DNA of 64,000 bases from Chlorops oryzae (GCA_020466095.1 CM035806.1:31337571-31401570); one strand, 5' to 3'. Shown: positions 36,691-48,660, counted from the first letter of the stretch. A program made the numbers and translations. Notes: generated from the letters alone by a model not told the origin.

Positions 36691-39480
36691 TTTCGACAGA
36701 ATTTTATCGTAAAATTAGTGAAATTCTTTCACTAAATTCATTTGAAAACTTATTTAAGGAGCACTTAAAATTTGTACTGTTAAAATGCTTTACGGACTTA
36801 AGCTTTACTTCAGTGCTAAGGAGACCTTATGTGTGCACTGTAATATCGGGCCTTAAGCCACCTTGATGGCAGTTTTGGCTCCTAAATTGGAGGTAATTTA
36901 TGTGCTGCCGGAGAGCCTGAGGAGCAAAAAGTCCTCGGGAGGAATTTTCTAAATTACAATTTTTGTTTTAAGAATATTTAAAATATTTTTTGAGACTCTC
37001 ATGGTATACATCGCATAGGCATCCCGAAAAAAAAGAACGGGCAATAATTAAAATCAATTGCTTAAAGCTTTGGTCCACCGTGAATTCTTTCAGAACTCTG
37101 AATTCTTATTTCAAAGATCCGAGTCTTAAAAGGAGTTTTCTTTTTTTTCGATTTAAAATTAGTTTAATAAAACATACAAAATAAAAAACACATTTATTCT
37201 TTTCCTCGCTGGATTTCGTTCGCTTTCAATTTTTATCCTTTTTTTTTTCTAATTCATAGAAAATCTAAGCAACATAAAAATTCGCGTGCTTCATGTAATT
37301 TCTGTACTAAATTTTTGGGTGTTTACAAAATTAAGTTGTACGCTCATGCAAGCGAAACGAAGAACGTTGGAAAATGCTGTCCTTTCTTCTTATTTTTTTT
37401 CGAAAAATTTTTTCTCTCTAAACAAACCCAAATAGTCGAAGGTAATATCTATAAATTTTTACTTCCTTTTGCTTTTTTTTTATTTTTATATATTTACTTA
37501 TATTTTTTTTATTCGCTTCAAGGTATGTGTAATCTAAAATTAAAATCATTTTGTGGTTTCCTAACATGTTGATATCTGCCAATTGATAAAAATGAACGAT
37601 GTTCGACGTTCGATGAATGAATGAATGGTTTGTGGATGGCTTAGACATGACATGACATAACATGACTTCAACCCCCTCAAAAGGGAAAAAAGTTGAAAAA
37701 AAAAAAAAAACAACAACAGAAATGAAGAAGAAGATAATATGCCAAAGTGTGGATATACTAACGTGTATTTCCTAATGAAAATGACAAACAACGCTTGGAT
37801 AAGACACGTTCGTGAATATCCTTTCATAGGAAATATCCTTTCATTGGAAATAATGCCTAAAAAAAAGCTATAAAATACGAACTCAATTAAGCAAACACAC
37901 GATATGCAGATGGCACTGCTAGAATCGCAGACAGACATTCGGCATGGCATGGAATAACAGGAAAGGGAAAGAGAAAGAGAACGAAAGGGAAAGGGATGGG
38001 GACAGGGAAAGGCAAAGGCAAAGGGACACAGGAGAAGACAGACAGCAATGTATGCATTCCGCATTGCCTTCTGCAATAATAGGCGTTTTCCATTTCCGTA
38101 TTATTTGTGGATTTGCTTTTTCCTTTTTACATATTTTTTAAGCGTTTTTATATTTTCGGGAACTGCTTTTTTTTTTTTTTTTTTTTTGTTGTATAGACTA
38201 TTGCTTCAATTACGAAATGCACCCTCAGTAAGACACCTTAGCTCTCTTCTCGCTCGCTCAGCCTTCATCCCACTTCTCTTAGCCTTCGAATTTCAATCAA
38301 AATTGATTTTAATCAATGAGCCGCAAAGCTAAATACTTTTGCCGACTGCCATGTAGTCTGTCTGGCTGTCTGTCCGCATGCCGATCTGTTTGCCTGACTG
38401 CCTTTATGCCTTTTTTAATGTCTGCCCACGCCTTCGTCCTTGTTTGTCTAAACGTTATGCTTTCACTTTTTTTCTTTTTTTTTTCTTCTTCTTTTGTTTA
38501 ATTATAAATATTTTCGCTTTTCTGTAGTCAAGTTTACCTCTCAATAATCAAAGTATTTTTCGGTAACTCGAAACTCTTTCTTAGACTTCGCTATCAAATT
38601 ATTTATTTATTCATGCATATTTATGAAGGTATTTTTTTTTCTTTCTTCCTCATGTGCTTGCTTGTTTAAGGAGAAAGAAAAAATTCTGCAGTCCTTTTAA
38701 TATATATTTTTTTTCTTTCTTATTTTTTTTTTTTGTTGCTTTTTTTCTTTCAGTTTGCTCTCATGATATTTTGTTATTTTCACCCTTTTTTTCTGACTCT
38801 CTTAAGGCTCCAATTAGGAAGGGACCTCGTCCTCATTGAGACGAGAAAAAAAAAGCGAAAAAATTCTGTCCCCACATGCAAATTCATGCATATTTATGAG
38901 TATAGATTAAATAAAAATACAATTATGTCCTTGAAGCACGTTCACTTTTATTTTTCTATTCAACAATATTGAAAAATGGGCGATTAATCAATTTTATTGA
39001 AAAAAAAAAATTTTAAAAAATCAAGCTAAAATCGGTCATGTTCGACTTAAGTATGACAAGGTCTATTGTGCAATTATCGAGTTTTAGTTTTTAAAGGATA
39101 TTGCATTGCAGCAGGACTCGCAGTAGATTCGATTATTTAATGCTTTTTTTTCCAAAAGGCTACAATCCATAGATGGTCCAACAGTATAGTATACTGATTG
39201 GGTATAGAATCGCTAACTGGCAGTGAATTGTGTCAAGTCACGAAACGTTGACCAAAAGAACTTGTTAACTTGGTACAGTCAGGATCAGGAGCCGCAGGGG
39301 CTGTGCTTGTTGATAAGGTGAGCTGGCACCAAATCTCGACGAATGGATTTTGATTGAGGCTACGCAACTGCATGAGATAAGAATGGTGCACTTTAAAGTC
39401 AAGTGAAGCATAACAAGGAGCCATATTGACTTAAAATGTTCAATATCCTATATAAAAATAGATCGTGGTAACTGCTGATG
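36691..39480. other. Non-coding, nothing recognised
   Basis: Many poly-T runs, a purine-rich AAAGGGAAAGGGA tract (37961-38036) and a repeated AATATCCTTTCAT (37817-37843). No supported frame. Confidence 0.5.
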
Positions 39481-39545
39481 GACTACTGATAATGACTACT
39501 GATGATGACTACTGATGATGACTACTGATGATGACTACTGACGGA
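39481..39545. repeat. Five copies of a 13-bp unit GACTACTGATGAT
   Basis: Five head-to-tail units fill exactly 65 bases. The three middle units are perfect, the first has one change and the last two or three. Confidence 0.85.
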
Positions 39546-39613
39546 CAACTGATGATGAGTGCTGATGCTGAGTGTAGGGATGTCCCTTTGCATGAGCCTA
39601 TACATATTGTATA

Positions 39614-39642
39614 CAGTCAGTCGAAAAAAGCTTACGTACACC
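39614..39642 (+). repeat. Tc1-like terminal inverted repeat, single end
   Basis: CAGTCAGTCGAAAAAAGCTT after TA resembles Tc1-family ends, which begin CAGT after TA. A Tc1-like transposase relic lies downstream on the minus strand. Once the two MITEs between them are discounted, the distance from its stop to this end is about 150 bases, normal for Tc1 elements. The opposite end was not found. Confidence 0.45.
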
Positions 39643-39714
39643 TTGAACTTCTCAATAAAACTACTTTTTTCCCAAATTAAAACTCCAGTGTTTTTTTTTT
39701 TTTTAATACTCTTA

Positions 39715-40645
39715 TGCTATGTTCTCACTAGGCCGGGTTAGGGTTATCGCCGAAACCCAGGGTTTCAAATGTCAAAACGCATATAAAAAAAAATCATGTT
39801 ACCCGAAAATATACCCTGGGTTAACATTTAACTCTGAGGTTAGCGCAGAGTTGCATTTGAAATTTTCAGTTACATTTGCTAACACCGGGTACAAAAACCG
39901 GGTAAAAATTTAATACGACACTGGAAGGAAGCTTTCCCGTGCAGAAAATGAGTGGGGAAGGATGCACGTATTTGGATATGTAAATTTTGATCACAGGTCG
40001 TGGAACGTTTTGTGATGCCGCTTTCACTATTAGCTCCATTAATATTTTTTTGTTCCTGCGGATATTGCAATGGTCTTCTAAAATTATTGCTTCCAATATT
40101 CCTTTCGCTTTTTCAGCTTCTTAAAACATTGCTAATAAAGCAAATTCCATTTTTATTTGCAACTTCTCGATGATATAGTATATCAAATATACCTTGCGGG
40201 TTTTTTATATTTCAAACTCCCAAGCCGGACATTATCGCATGCATGTAATGCAAACAGCGGCCATCTCCCAAAAAAACTTCACTAACAGTAAGGGTTAAGT
40301 GGTTAATCCACATTCGAGCATGCTCGTTCGAGCGGCTCGGCTCGATGCAATGCTCGATCGTATGAGGTGATGTTGGTTAATGAATTGGCCAGCATCACCA
40401 CTTACGATCGAGCATTGCATCGAGCCGAGCCGCTCGAACGAGCATGCTCGAATGTGGATAGGTCACTTTAGTAGTGCGAGTAGCCGCAGTATGAATTTTC
40501 ACCACTTCGGAAGTAGTGCAGAAATAGTGAACTTTCCGGCTGGGTCATATGACGTTAGTAAACCTTAACTCGCTCGAAGCTGATATGAACGCTTTGAGTT
40601 AAAGCATCGGGTTAAGTACTTTACCCCTATAGTGAGAACATAGCA
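39715..40645. mobile_element. PIF/Harbinger-like MITE, 931 bp
   Basis: Ends TGCTATGTTCTCACTA and its complement are flanked by TTA on both sides (39712-39714 and 40646-40648), a Harbinger-type duplication. The termini continue with degraded CCGGGTTAGGGTTA-like sequence. The 76-residue minus-strand frame 39866-40096 has no recognised domain. It contains the perfect palindrome at 40306-40459 and is itself inserted into a probable Tc1 relic. Confidence 0.7.
40306..40459. repeat. Perfect 57-bp-arm palindrome
   Basis: The arms 40306-40362 and 40403-40459 are exact complements over 57 bases, and weaker pairing (GGTGATG/CATCACC) continues toward a small AATGAATT loop. The arms are far more G+C-rich than their surroundings and are themselves built of CGAGC/GCTCG steps, for example the 12-bp palindrome CGAGCATGCTCG. 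Transcribed, it would form a near-complete hairpin of about 150 nt. Confidence 0.95.
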
Positions 40646-40648
40646 TTA

Positions 40649-41122
40649 GGGCCAATATTACCAAGCATATTTAAGAATTTTTTAAAACAAAAATCTGCTT
40701 TTTGTTTTTACCATTCCAATTTTTAAAAAAAATTTTAAATCACCTCGGCACTGCGTTTAAATATGATATCATATTTGAGTTCGATTTTCAAAAACCAGCT
40801 GTTTGGAAAAATTCAAAGAAATAATTTTGAAAAAAAATGCAGTTGTGAAAATAACACAATACGATAGACAGGACTAAAAGCTTTGGAGTCACAGCGCAGA
40901 AATTTTGAGTACGAAACAATCGTTAGAATGGCTCTTTATAGAATCCATTTTTAAAAATAACGATCTAATCAGCTGTCAAATGTACTCACAGCCCTGGAAG
41001 TAGACGGTGCTGCCGTAAAAATCGATGCTTAAAAAATTGCGATATTGAAAATGAAATTTATTTTTAAAAAATTTTAATTTTAATTAAAAAAATTTTTTAA
41101 ATATGCTTGGTAATATTGGCCC
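40649..41122. mobile_element. MITE with GGGCCAATATTACCAAGC ends
   Basis: 474 bp with about 27-base terminal inverted repeats (GGGCCAATATTACCAAGCAT and onward). It abuts the preceding Harbinger-like element, sharing its TTA on the left; the right flank reads TAA. No coding frame. Confidence 0.7.
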
Positions 41123-41167
41123 TAAGAAATACTAGGCATTTTTATTAAAGAACAAGAGATAAATTCT

Positions 41168-41452
41168 TCAAAAAAAAAGTCCTTCATTGAAGAAACTTTC
41201 GAGCAAAGTACAAAAAATTCCTTGAAGCCTATTCATAGTAATCGCTTTTATAATGACTTTCAATGACGTCTTCTGATAACTTTTGACCAAATCACCAGCA
41301 TCCTTTAGAGTTATTTTTTCCCAATGAGCCCTTGGTGTCGTAATAAGGACCTCTTTGGAGGATGTTTGATGTATTTGAATCAAATTTTTTCCTAGGATAC
41401 TACTCCAAGTATGCTCGATAGAGTTCATATTATCGGCCTGCGTTGGTGTATG
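41168..41452 (-). pseudogene. Tc1-like transposase, C-terminal relic
   Basis: On the minus strand, TPTQADNMNSIEHTW corresponds to the Tc1-family motif around the third catalytic residue (usually SPDxNPIExLW), with the Glu retained in IEHTW. Then come HWEKI, VKSYQ and VIIKAI at the spacing of the Tc1 C-terminus (usually W, LVxS and VIxAxG). The catalytic Asp residues that should lie upstream are not recognisable, so only the last quarter survives. The two MITEs at 39715-41122 lie between this fragment and the probable Tc1 end at 39614. Confidence 0.6.
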
Positions 41453-41459
41453 CAATGTC

Positions 41460-43499
41460 CTCCGGAAGTTAAACCAAAGCCACATTTGATTTATAAAAAC
41501 TCCATGAAGGAAATACGGCTTATCGCTTGCTATCCAAAAATTCAAGTCACGTGCTCATGCACACATAAAAATAAAAAAAATTTAAATCGTTCAAATAAAA
41601 TGATGAATTCATTAAATCTTCGAAATAATTTGTGCTAATTTTTGCAAAGCCCCCTCAAGGCAGAGCGAAAACTTTTGCTTCACCCTCTCCAATATTTTCT
41701 TAGCATTTATGTTATTTCAATTTTTGTTTTTTCGTTTTTTTCTTTTTTTGCTGTTCGTTATTGTTTTTGTGATTGTTTTTGTTACTGAATTATTGCCGAA
41801 GAACGTGACATTTACGAAAAAGAGTCTTAAATACTTTTAATTCCACATAAATTCGTACGGAAGTGAAAAAATCACTATTTACACAGCCACAGAACCGAAG
41901 GCAGAGAAGGAGCAAGAAGGATAGTAGAAGGGAAGTATGTAGCAGAAATGAATTGTCTGCGGAATGGAAATGATTGACTGCCACCGCAAACAAAACATTG
42001 AAATCCTAGAGCAAGTCCTCGTTCTCTTGCTGAATCTCTTCGGTCCCTAGCGTAGACATGCACACCGATACCGATGCATGCCTGTCACAGACGAGCAGAC
42101 AGACAAACAGACAGACAGACAGACCGATAGATAAACAGACAACTCAAGAAAGGACCTTTTCGAGTTTATAAAAACGTGTTAAATGTTTATTTATCGAAAA
42201 AGCTTACGAATTCGGAAAAGAAAAACACGCCAAAATAATGTAAAAACACGACACCCAAACCACAATCCATTGCCGAATGCGATTGCCTCTCTATTCGAGG
42301 AACAGTTTACCTATACGTAATTGCGTGTGAATTTTTCACGAGGTTCCACTGTTGCTTCCATGGAAGAAATCTCGATTTCGACTCGATTCCTTCATATGCA
42401 AATTTTCGAAACGTGTGGGTAATTTATCATGCGACGACGACGATGTACATACATACTTACATACTCTTAGGCTAAGACGACGATGCAGAAATCCATGCCG
42501 TGGGAGACCTGCAAAACTTTCGCAAACTCAATGAGAATCCTTCCTCGCCGCTTTGTCGTTCGTTTCCTTCGTCTTCTTTGGTAGTCGTTTGTCGTTAGTC
42601 GTCAGTCGTTCGTCGTTTGTCGTTTGTGTTTTGTCGTTTTTTCAATGGAAATGCCTAGAAAGAGGATTAATGAGTTTCGTGCCATCGTTTGTAGGTTGCT
42701 CTTTGTTTGCATCGTATTTTTCAGCTTCTGTATCTTTTCGATTTCGAAATCTATTCGTTCATGTGTCGCTCGGCGTATCTCGACCGAGACAGACATTCGC
42801 CGAGGCAAAGCCAAGCACACAAAAATTCGGAAAGCATACTTAGTAGTCAACCTTTTCTTGGCATCATACACCGCGTACACCGCGTACACCGCATACACCT
42901 CTCCGAACACGTTCTAACGATCCATCATCACTTGCGGTTTTGTTGTTATTAGAGCTTCCTTATCGTAAGATACGTAGATAGACTATTTGAAGTTTTCCAT
43001 TTCATATCAGAGCGCCCACCACTCTGCTTTATACACTATACGAATTGTTATGCTATCAAATTTAAAAGTTTCTTTTTTCTTTCTTATTTTCTTATGTTTA
43101 TCATGCATGTGTGAAGTCTTTGTGCTTGTGTTTCGCTTTTCACCTTTTGTAGTCCTATATATATATAACTAACTACTTTATCTATTTACATTTATATAGC
43201 ATTTAAAAATTTATTGACTTTTAAAGGACTGTATTAAATTATAACTTTGAGTAAAAACATAACGCTATTATAACTGATTTACATTCTAATGATAGGCATT
43301 AAATAAATGTAATGACTTTACTCAACAGAGCAACAGTGTAAATTACAAAGATAAAACAAAACTTGAGGTAAAAACATAAGTTACGGATTTAACTGTTTTT
43401 ACATGAATAGAAGTGAACTGAAATAACTATCGTCATTGAACTTTACTCTCATCAACATCAATTCACGAAAGAATAAAAAACGGAAAACATTGGCTACAA
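41460..43499. other. Non-coding, nothing recognised
   Basis: An ACAG microsatellite at 42096-42124, a GTCGTTYGTC repeat at 42576-42630 and a 9-bp CGTACACCG repeat near 42870-42895. The frames have no domain. Confidence 0.5.
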
Positions 43500-43882
43500 A
43501 CATAACAAGACATAACATAACATAAATACATAATAACATAATAACATAACAAAACATAACATAAATAACATACATACATACATAACATAACATTCAATCA
43601 TAACATAACATAACATAACATAACATAACATAACAAACATAACATAAAAATAACATACATATGCATACATAACATAACATAACATAACATAAATAACATA
43701 ACATAAACATAACATAACATAACATAACATAACATAAACATAAACATAACATAACATAACATAACATAACATAACATACACTAACATAACATAACATAAC
43801 ATAACATAACATACATAACATAACATAACATAACATAACATAACATAACATAACATAACATAACATAACATAACATAACATA
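43500..43882. repeat. CATAA pentanucleotide array
   Basis: About 380 bases of CATAA units, perfect toward the right edge and interrupted by CATA, AATA and ACA steps on the left. The MLCYVMLCYV frames on the minus strand are artefacts of this repeat. Confidence 0.95.
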
Positions 43883-46587
43883 AAATTTGAGAATTTTAAA
43901 ATACGCAATTTATTTGGCTTCTATTTTACTTTGAATAGTTGATCCTTAACCACTGTTTTGCAGCGCAAAAGGGCCAGAGGAGTGCAGAAGCTACCATACT
44001 TCATACAACACTCAACATTTCTAGAAACAATTATTAATGACCACTTAAAACTTAGTCAAATATGAGAATCATTTATCAATGCAATGAGCTTCCATTTCAT
44101 GAAAGTACCGAATGTGGTACCCTCTTCGTGTCATATAAAGTGGTTTCTGTCCATTTGCATCAGTCTCAGTCGCAGTCTCAGCATCAGCTTCAATTTCAGC
44201 TCCAGCTCCAGCTAAAACTTCAGCTCCAGCTTCAAATTATTATCTTTTATACCTTGGCAGCAATGGGTGAGCTTGAAAGGAGATACCTGAGTGCGAATAA
44301 TATTTGCGTTGTGGTCTTGCCTCCACATAGTGATGATATATGCTCCAGCTGCCGTTTTCGTGTGAAGCTGTTTGTTCAGGACGGTTTCGTGGTCATGGAG
44401 GAGAGAAAATGCATCGGCAGCAACAAGTAGCAAATTGCAAAGTGTAACCAAAACGCGTGGAAGTGCTAACACGAGATTAATGGATTCTGGGGTGCGAGTT
44501 GATTTCTTTACCGTTTAGATCATTTCTTCCGCTCCTTCTTCAGCTTCATTTTTTGTTTTTGTTCTTTTCGGCATCTGCTTTTATACGTTCTCTACACATA
44601 TCCTTCCGGGACATGACGTTCTGCTGTCATTTAACGTTTTAGCTTAAAATAAAATGCAACTTGGCCTCATACTCGTACAAGAAAAAAAAAAACATATTTG
44701 CCAGCAGCGTTCATGTACATTACGAGTCAATGTTGCCGGCATCGTGTTGGGCAACATTTAGCGCGACATGACATTTTCACACTTTGTTGCTCTGCAGATG
44801 CAATCGGTTGTCTGTCTATAGCTGCTATAGCCCGTCTGTCCGTTTGTCTGGCGGGCGCTCTCGAACTGTGTACATGTCCTTTGGCTTGTTACTTTGAACG
44901 AAGCTTCAAAGCGACTTTTTTATTTGGCCGATTGTGTGGGTGTTCGAGTCCTTCGAGCGCGCTCGTGTGTGTGTGTGTATGTGTGTTTTAGAGTGTTAGA
45001 CTCAGTATAATGTCGTCTTCTGTGGATTGAAGTGCAAAATTGGTTTAAGTGTTTGCTAAATTGACAGCAAAATGGCTTTTTCAATTTATATTTGCCGCAT
45101 TTGAACTTCCTTTTTTCTACTTGCTCAATGGCAACAGCAGCCATTTGGCCTTAGAAGTTTGCCGAAGTCTTTGAACTTGTATGCAACTTCACTTGATGTT
45201 TTTCCCAAATTTTTTCTTTTTTTTTCGAAGTTTCAGGGCAACAAGTTGTAGCGCCAGTGGCTTGTTTGTATTTAAGCTAAAAATTGGCTACTTCACTTAT
45301 TGACATAAGCCCAAGAGAGAAGAAAAAATGTCTCTCTCTCTCTCCCTCTCTGTCATTCTCAACTGCACATTATTGACTTTCCTGGTCGTTAGTGCAATCA
45401 ATAGTTTGCTTTTGGCTGAAAAATGATTCAATAAAGCGGGCAGAGATCTTGTTGGATAAGCGTTAAGTGAGCTACTTTATTTGGAGTGAATTGATTTTTT
45501 ATAGCCTGTTTAAAAAATAAATATATAGTTTATATTACTTAATTTCTTGAAGCTTTTCTTTTTGGTTCGTGTTTTTTTTTTCTCGCATAATACACCTTAT
45601 TACTTTGCGTCAATTTTATCGATATTGAATCACACGTTGCGATGGTTTAATCATTAAGCAGCCATTAGTTCAACTGGCAATTACAATTCATAAATTTAAG
45701 CAAAAAAAAAAAAACAAAAACAAAAAGAAATACTAGTCATATCTGTGCTCTCATGTTCTCATGCGCACAATAAATTTATTTTTATATAATTTCTTCCTTT
45801 ATTCCATTGCCATTATCGCATCATGTTCGTATAGGTCGTAAGTAGTATAAACGTAGCTCACACACCAGAACTCAATCGAATCCAATCCAATCCAATGCGA
45901 TCCGATTCAGCCCAATCGCTTCCTTTAGATCTTCGATAGTTTATGCGTGATGCCTCAATGATGCCAAATTACATACTCGAGGGCAACATGAATCCGAACG
46001 CGAAAAGGCAACGCATTCACGTAAGAATATGAATTATGAAAGCGCAGATTGCACTGCAGCGAAATCGAGAAGTGAAAAGGTAAAAAAAGAAAAACAAAAA
46101 AAAATTATAAAAAAGAACAAAAAAAAAAAAAAAGGTGAAAATCGTGAGCGATAAACATAGGAAGGGGATATGAGCATAGCGAGCATATATGAACCAAATG
46201 CTTGGTATTAAGTTGCTCAATAAATGATAAGTCATATGTGAGTTGAAAATTGCCGGGTTAAAGCGGCTTGTTAGGGAAATGCTTTTTCATTATCAACTTA
46301 AATTTGTTTTTTTTTCATATTTTTTTTTATATTTTTCTTTTCTTATTTTTGATGAAGCTTGTTAATAGAAATCTTGAGGCGATTATTGGTGAGTTCAGTC
46401 ATAAGAACAAGAACACAATCTGATTTGGAAAAAAGGGTTGATTTTACGAAAGTGTACGACTGTGAGTAAGGAAAAGTCCGATTTTCCACTTTTGTCAGGT
46501 TGAATTTTTTTTTTTTTTTTTACTTTGAGAGTCCTTTGGAGAAGATTCTTCCTTTTCTTCAAAACCTTTTATAATAAAAAGATCGAT
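43883..46587. other. Non-coding, nothing firmly recognised
   Basis: The 122-residue frame at 44062-44430 owes its middle to a CAGCTC/CAGTCT repeat and has no domain. Short CT and GT repeats at 45331-45350 and 44965-44985. No transposon ends found. Confidence 0.45.
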
Positions 46588-47447
46588 AAACAAGTAAGGG
46601 TGTTATAGTCAGGCGAGCCTGACCATAGAATACCCGACACAGACACACATGTTCAAATAGTTTTTCATATCAAGAGTTATTTAAGGCAATAAGGGGCCCC
46701 ATATACCGACTTTTGTTAAATTTATTTATGAAAATCGCCCTTTTGCCACGCCCACTTTTCGAATTTTTATTTAATTATAATCGGAGGCTTAAATATACGC
46801 TCAAATTCTAAGTTTCATTAAAATATTTCGAAAAAGTCCGATTTTGAGGCAGTTTTGAGATTTTTGTTGCAGACCCTAGTACTGGAGGTACCCTTAAAAA
46901 TGGACCGATCAAGGAAATTTTTTGAAAGGATGTTTAAGGCTACAAAGGAAGCATAAGTGCCAAATTTCGTTCAAGTCCCATTTGAATTTCGGGTGTAAGA
47001 GACAATACTCGAAAAACGCCCTTCTGCCACGCCCACTTTTCCAATTTTTTGAATTCATATTTCTTGCCTTTAAATATGATCAAACACCAAATTTCATCGA
47101 AATATCTTGAAAAACTTCGATTTTAGAGCAGTTTTTGTGATTTTCGTAACAGACCCTAGTACTGGAGGTACCCCTAAAAATGGTCCGATCGGGTCCATTC
47201 TCGAACTTGTTCTTACTCATGTACCCGTGAGCACGCATACAAAATTTTGTCGAGATAGCTCAACTCCTTCGATAAGATAACTGTATACAGACGGACAGAC
47301 AGACGGACGGACATGTCTAAATCGAATCTCCTGGTGACGCTGATAATTTCTATATATATTTTGTATGGTCTATCTCGACTGGTTCTGGGTATTACACACA
47401 ACCACACAAACGCAATGTACCCTCGACACAGAGTGTGTCGGGTATAA
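46588..47447 (-). mobile_element. DINE-1-like nonautonomous Helentron, full length
   Basis: Read on the minus strand it runs from TTATACCCGACACACTCTGT through GGTACATTGCGTTTG, the GTCCGTCCGTCTGTCTG core and GGGTACCTCCAGTACTAGGG to GTCGGGTATTCTATGGTCAG, a GTCAGGC/GCCTGAC hairpin and CTATAACACCCTTACTTG. TACCCGAC and GTCGGGTA form subterminal inverted repeats. The length, 860 bases, equals that of the 54277 copy. It joins head to head with a second unit at 47448. Confidence 0.8.
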
Positions 47448-47815
47448 AAAGTATATCAGAGCGACGAAATAAAGTTGCTCTAGAAAATTTCTTCGGATTG
47501 AAATTTATTTGTGCTTATGATCTCGCCAATCGAACTTTAGTTTTGGAATTTTTATGCCCATTAGTTTTGTGCGAATCTTGTAACAGCCAGAACGAAGTTC
47601 CGTAGATATAGACATATATATATATAAGTATATATTCTTGATCAGGATCAAAAACTGAATCGATTTAGACATGTCCGTCTGCCCGTCCGTCCGTCCGTGG
47701 TCGGATCTCCTCCGAAACGGCTGGACCAATCAAGTCGAAATTTGGCAGACAGGTATACCGGGATCCGAGCGTATCCAGCGATCCCAACGTACCACTCCGA
47801 ATCGTTAAAAAAAAA
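47354..47815. repeat. 0.46 kb duplicated block, copy 1
   Basis: Covers the outer 94 bases of the DINE-like unit plus an INE-1-like segment with TATTCTTGATCAGGATCA and GTCCGTCTGCCCGTCC, ending in poly-A. It matches 49702-50177 apart from 12 extra bases of CCGT repeat and two extra A residues in the second copy; no substitution was seen by eye. The poly-A end leads straight into the Penelope-like frame. Confidence 0.9.
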
Positions 47816-48316
47816 GACAGAGAAGTCTCGGAAAGATTTAAAAGAGGACCATTTATAGACAAGGACAAATTCAAATTAGCTTTTAAAATGGACAATTCAC
47901 TTGGAAAGTTTTTTAACAAAACAAAAAGCAAGATAGACAAAATGGACAAAAACAAATTGATCTACAAAATAACCTGCAATGGCAACATTGAAAACACATG
48001 CAACAAAGTATACGTGGGAACTACGAAAAATACATTAAGAACACGGCTAGCTGGACATATATCAGACTTAAAACTACGAAATAACAATTTGACACAAAAA
48101 ACGGCGTTATCAGCCCACTGTTCGGCGGAGAACCACACACCTGATTTGGAGGGAACAAAGATTCTACAAACAGAAAACAATTATAAGAAGAGGCTAATGT
48201 TAGAGATGCTTCACATCGCAAATGTACCAACAAAGACGCGGATCAACTACAAAACGGACACAGAGAACATTGCACACAGTTACAGACATCTGATTTATAA
48301 AAACAAAAACAGGTGA
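47816..48316 (+). pseudogene. Penelope-like element, GIY-YIG endonuclease end of the ORF (5'-truncated)
   Basis: Penelope-like retroelements encode a reverse transcriptase followed by a GIY-YIG endonuclease. Only the latter is present. The frame is open from the truncation point through an internal ATG (47888) to TGA. It has LIYKIT (the GIY position) and KVYVGTT (the YIG position). LRTRLAGHISDLK carries the usual Arg and His, and Cys residues flank the first motif as in the element's CCHH finger. TALSAHC, ENHTPD and ILQTENNYKKRLMLEMLHI are typical of the C-terminal half. The reverse transcriptase is missing, as expected from 5' truncation on insertion. No frameshift is seen in the remaining part, so it is fairly young. 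Confidence 0.85.
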
Positions 48317-48660
48317 TCATGCGCTAGAGAGAGCTGGGAAGAGAAAACACAAAATTGACGACCAAAAATATAACGAACAGCTTGCTGAATAAATGTTAAA
48401 TGTATAATTTTTGTTTTTTTGTTTTTTGTTGTTGTTGCTCTCTTTTAAAGTCTTTATAAACAGTGGAATATGCTAAATACTAATAATTTTTTAATGTGAG
48501 TCTTTTATAGTTTCATAAGTTAATGTCTAAAAATCATTTGTAAAATTATTTTTTTAATTTAAAAAATTTCCTGATGATGCTCTTCAGAGAAGGGCGAAAA
48601 TCGAAAAATAAATAAGAATATTCATCCTTTACATAAAAAATAAAGAATAGAAACAAAACT
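48317..48660 (+). mobile_element. Penelope-like element 3' tail
   Basis: AT-rich non-coding tail after the endonuclease stop, containing a hammerhead-like core at 48571-48600 and ending in A-rich, AATAAATAA-type sequence. The end is approximate; no target duplication was identified. Confidence 0.5.
48571..48600 (+). ncRNA. Hammerhead-ribozyme-like core in the Penelope tail
   Basis: CTGATGA is followed after one T by GCTCTTC, the loop AGA and GAAGGGC, a seven-pair stem with one G-U pair, and then GAAA. These are the two conserved core boxes around stem II of hammerhead ribozymes, which are known in Penelope-like elements. Stems I and III are not convincing here, and the extra T after the first box is unusual, so the motif may be dead. 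Confidence 0.35.

Noticed and set aside
39481..39545. CRISPR-like or other array with spacers
   Set aside because: The 13-bp units are directly adjacent with no spacers; an ordinary minisatellite in a eukaryotic genome.
42189..42207. Second Tc1 end, from TCGAAAAAGCTTACG
   Set aside because: Similar to the 39614 end but in the same orientation, not inverted, and without TA plus CAGT; probably chance.
43494..43908. MLCYV-repeat proteins on the minus strand
   Set aside because: Direct translation of the CATAA array.
44062..44430. 122-residue plus-strand frame
   Set aside because: The middle is a Gln/Leu stretch from a CAGCTC-type repeat, and the remainder shows no known motif or splice context.
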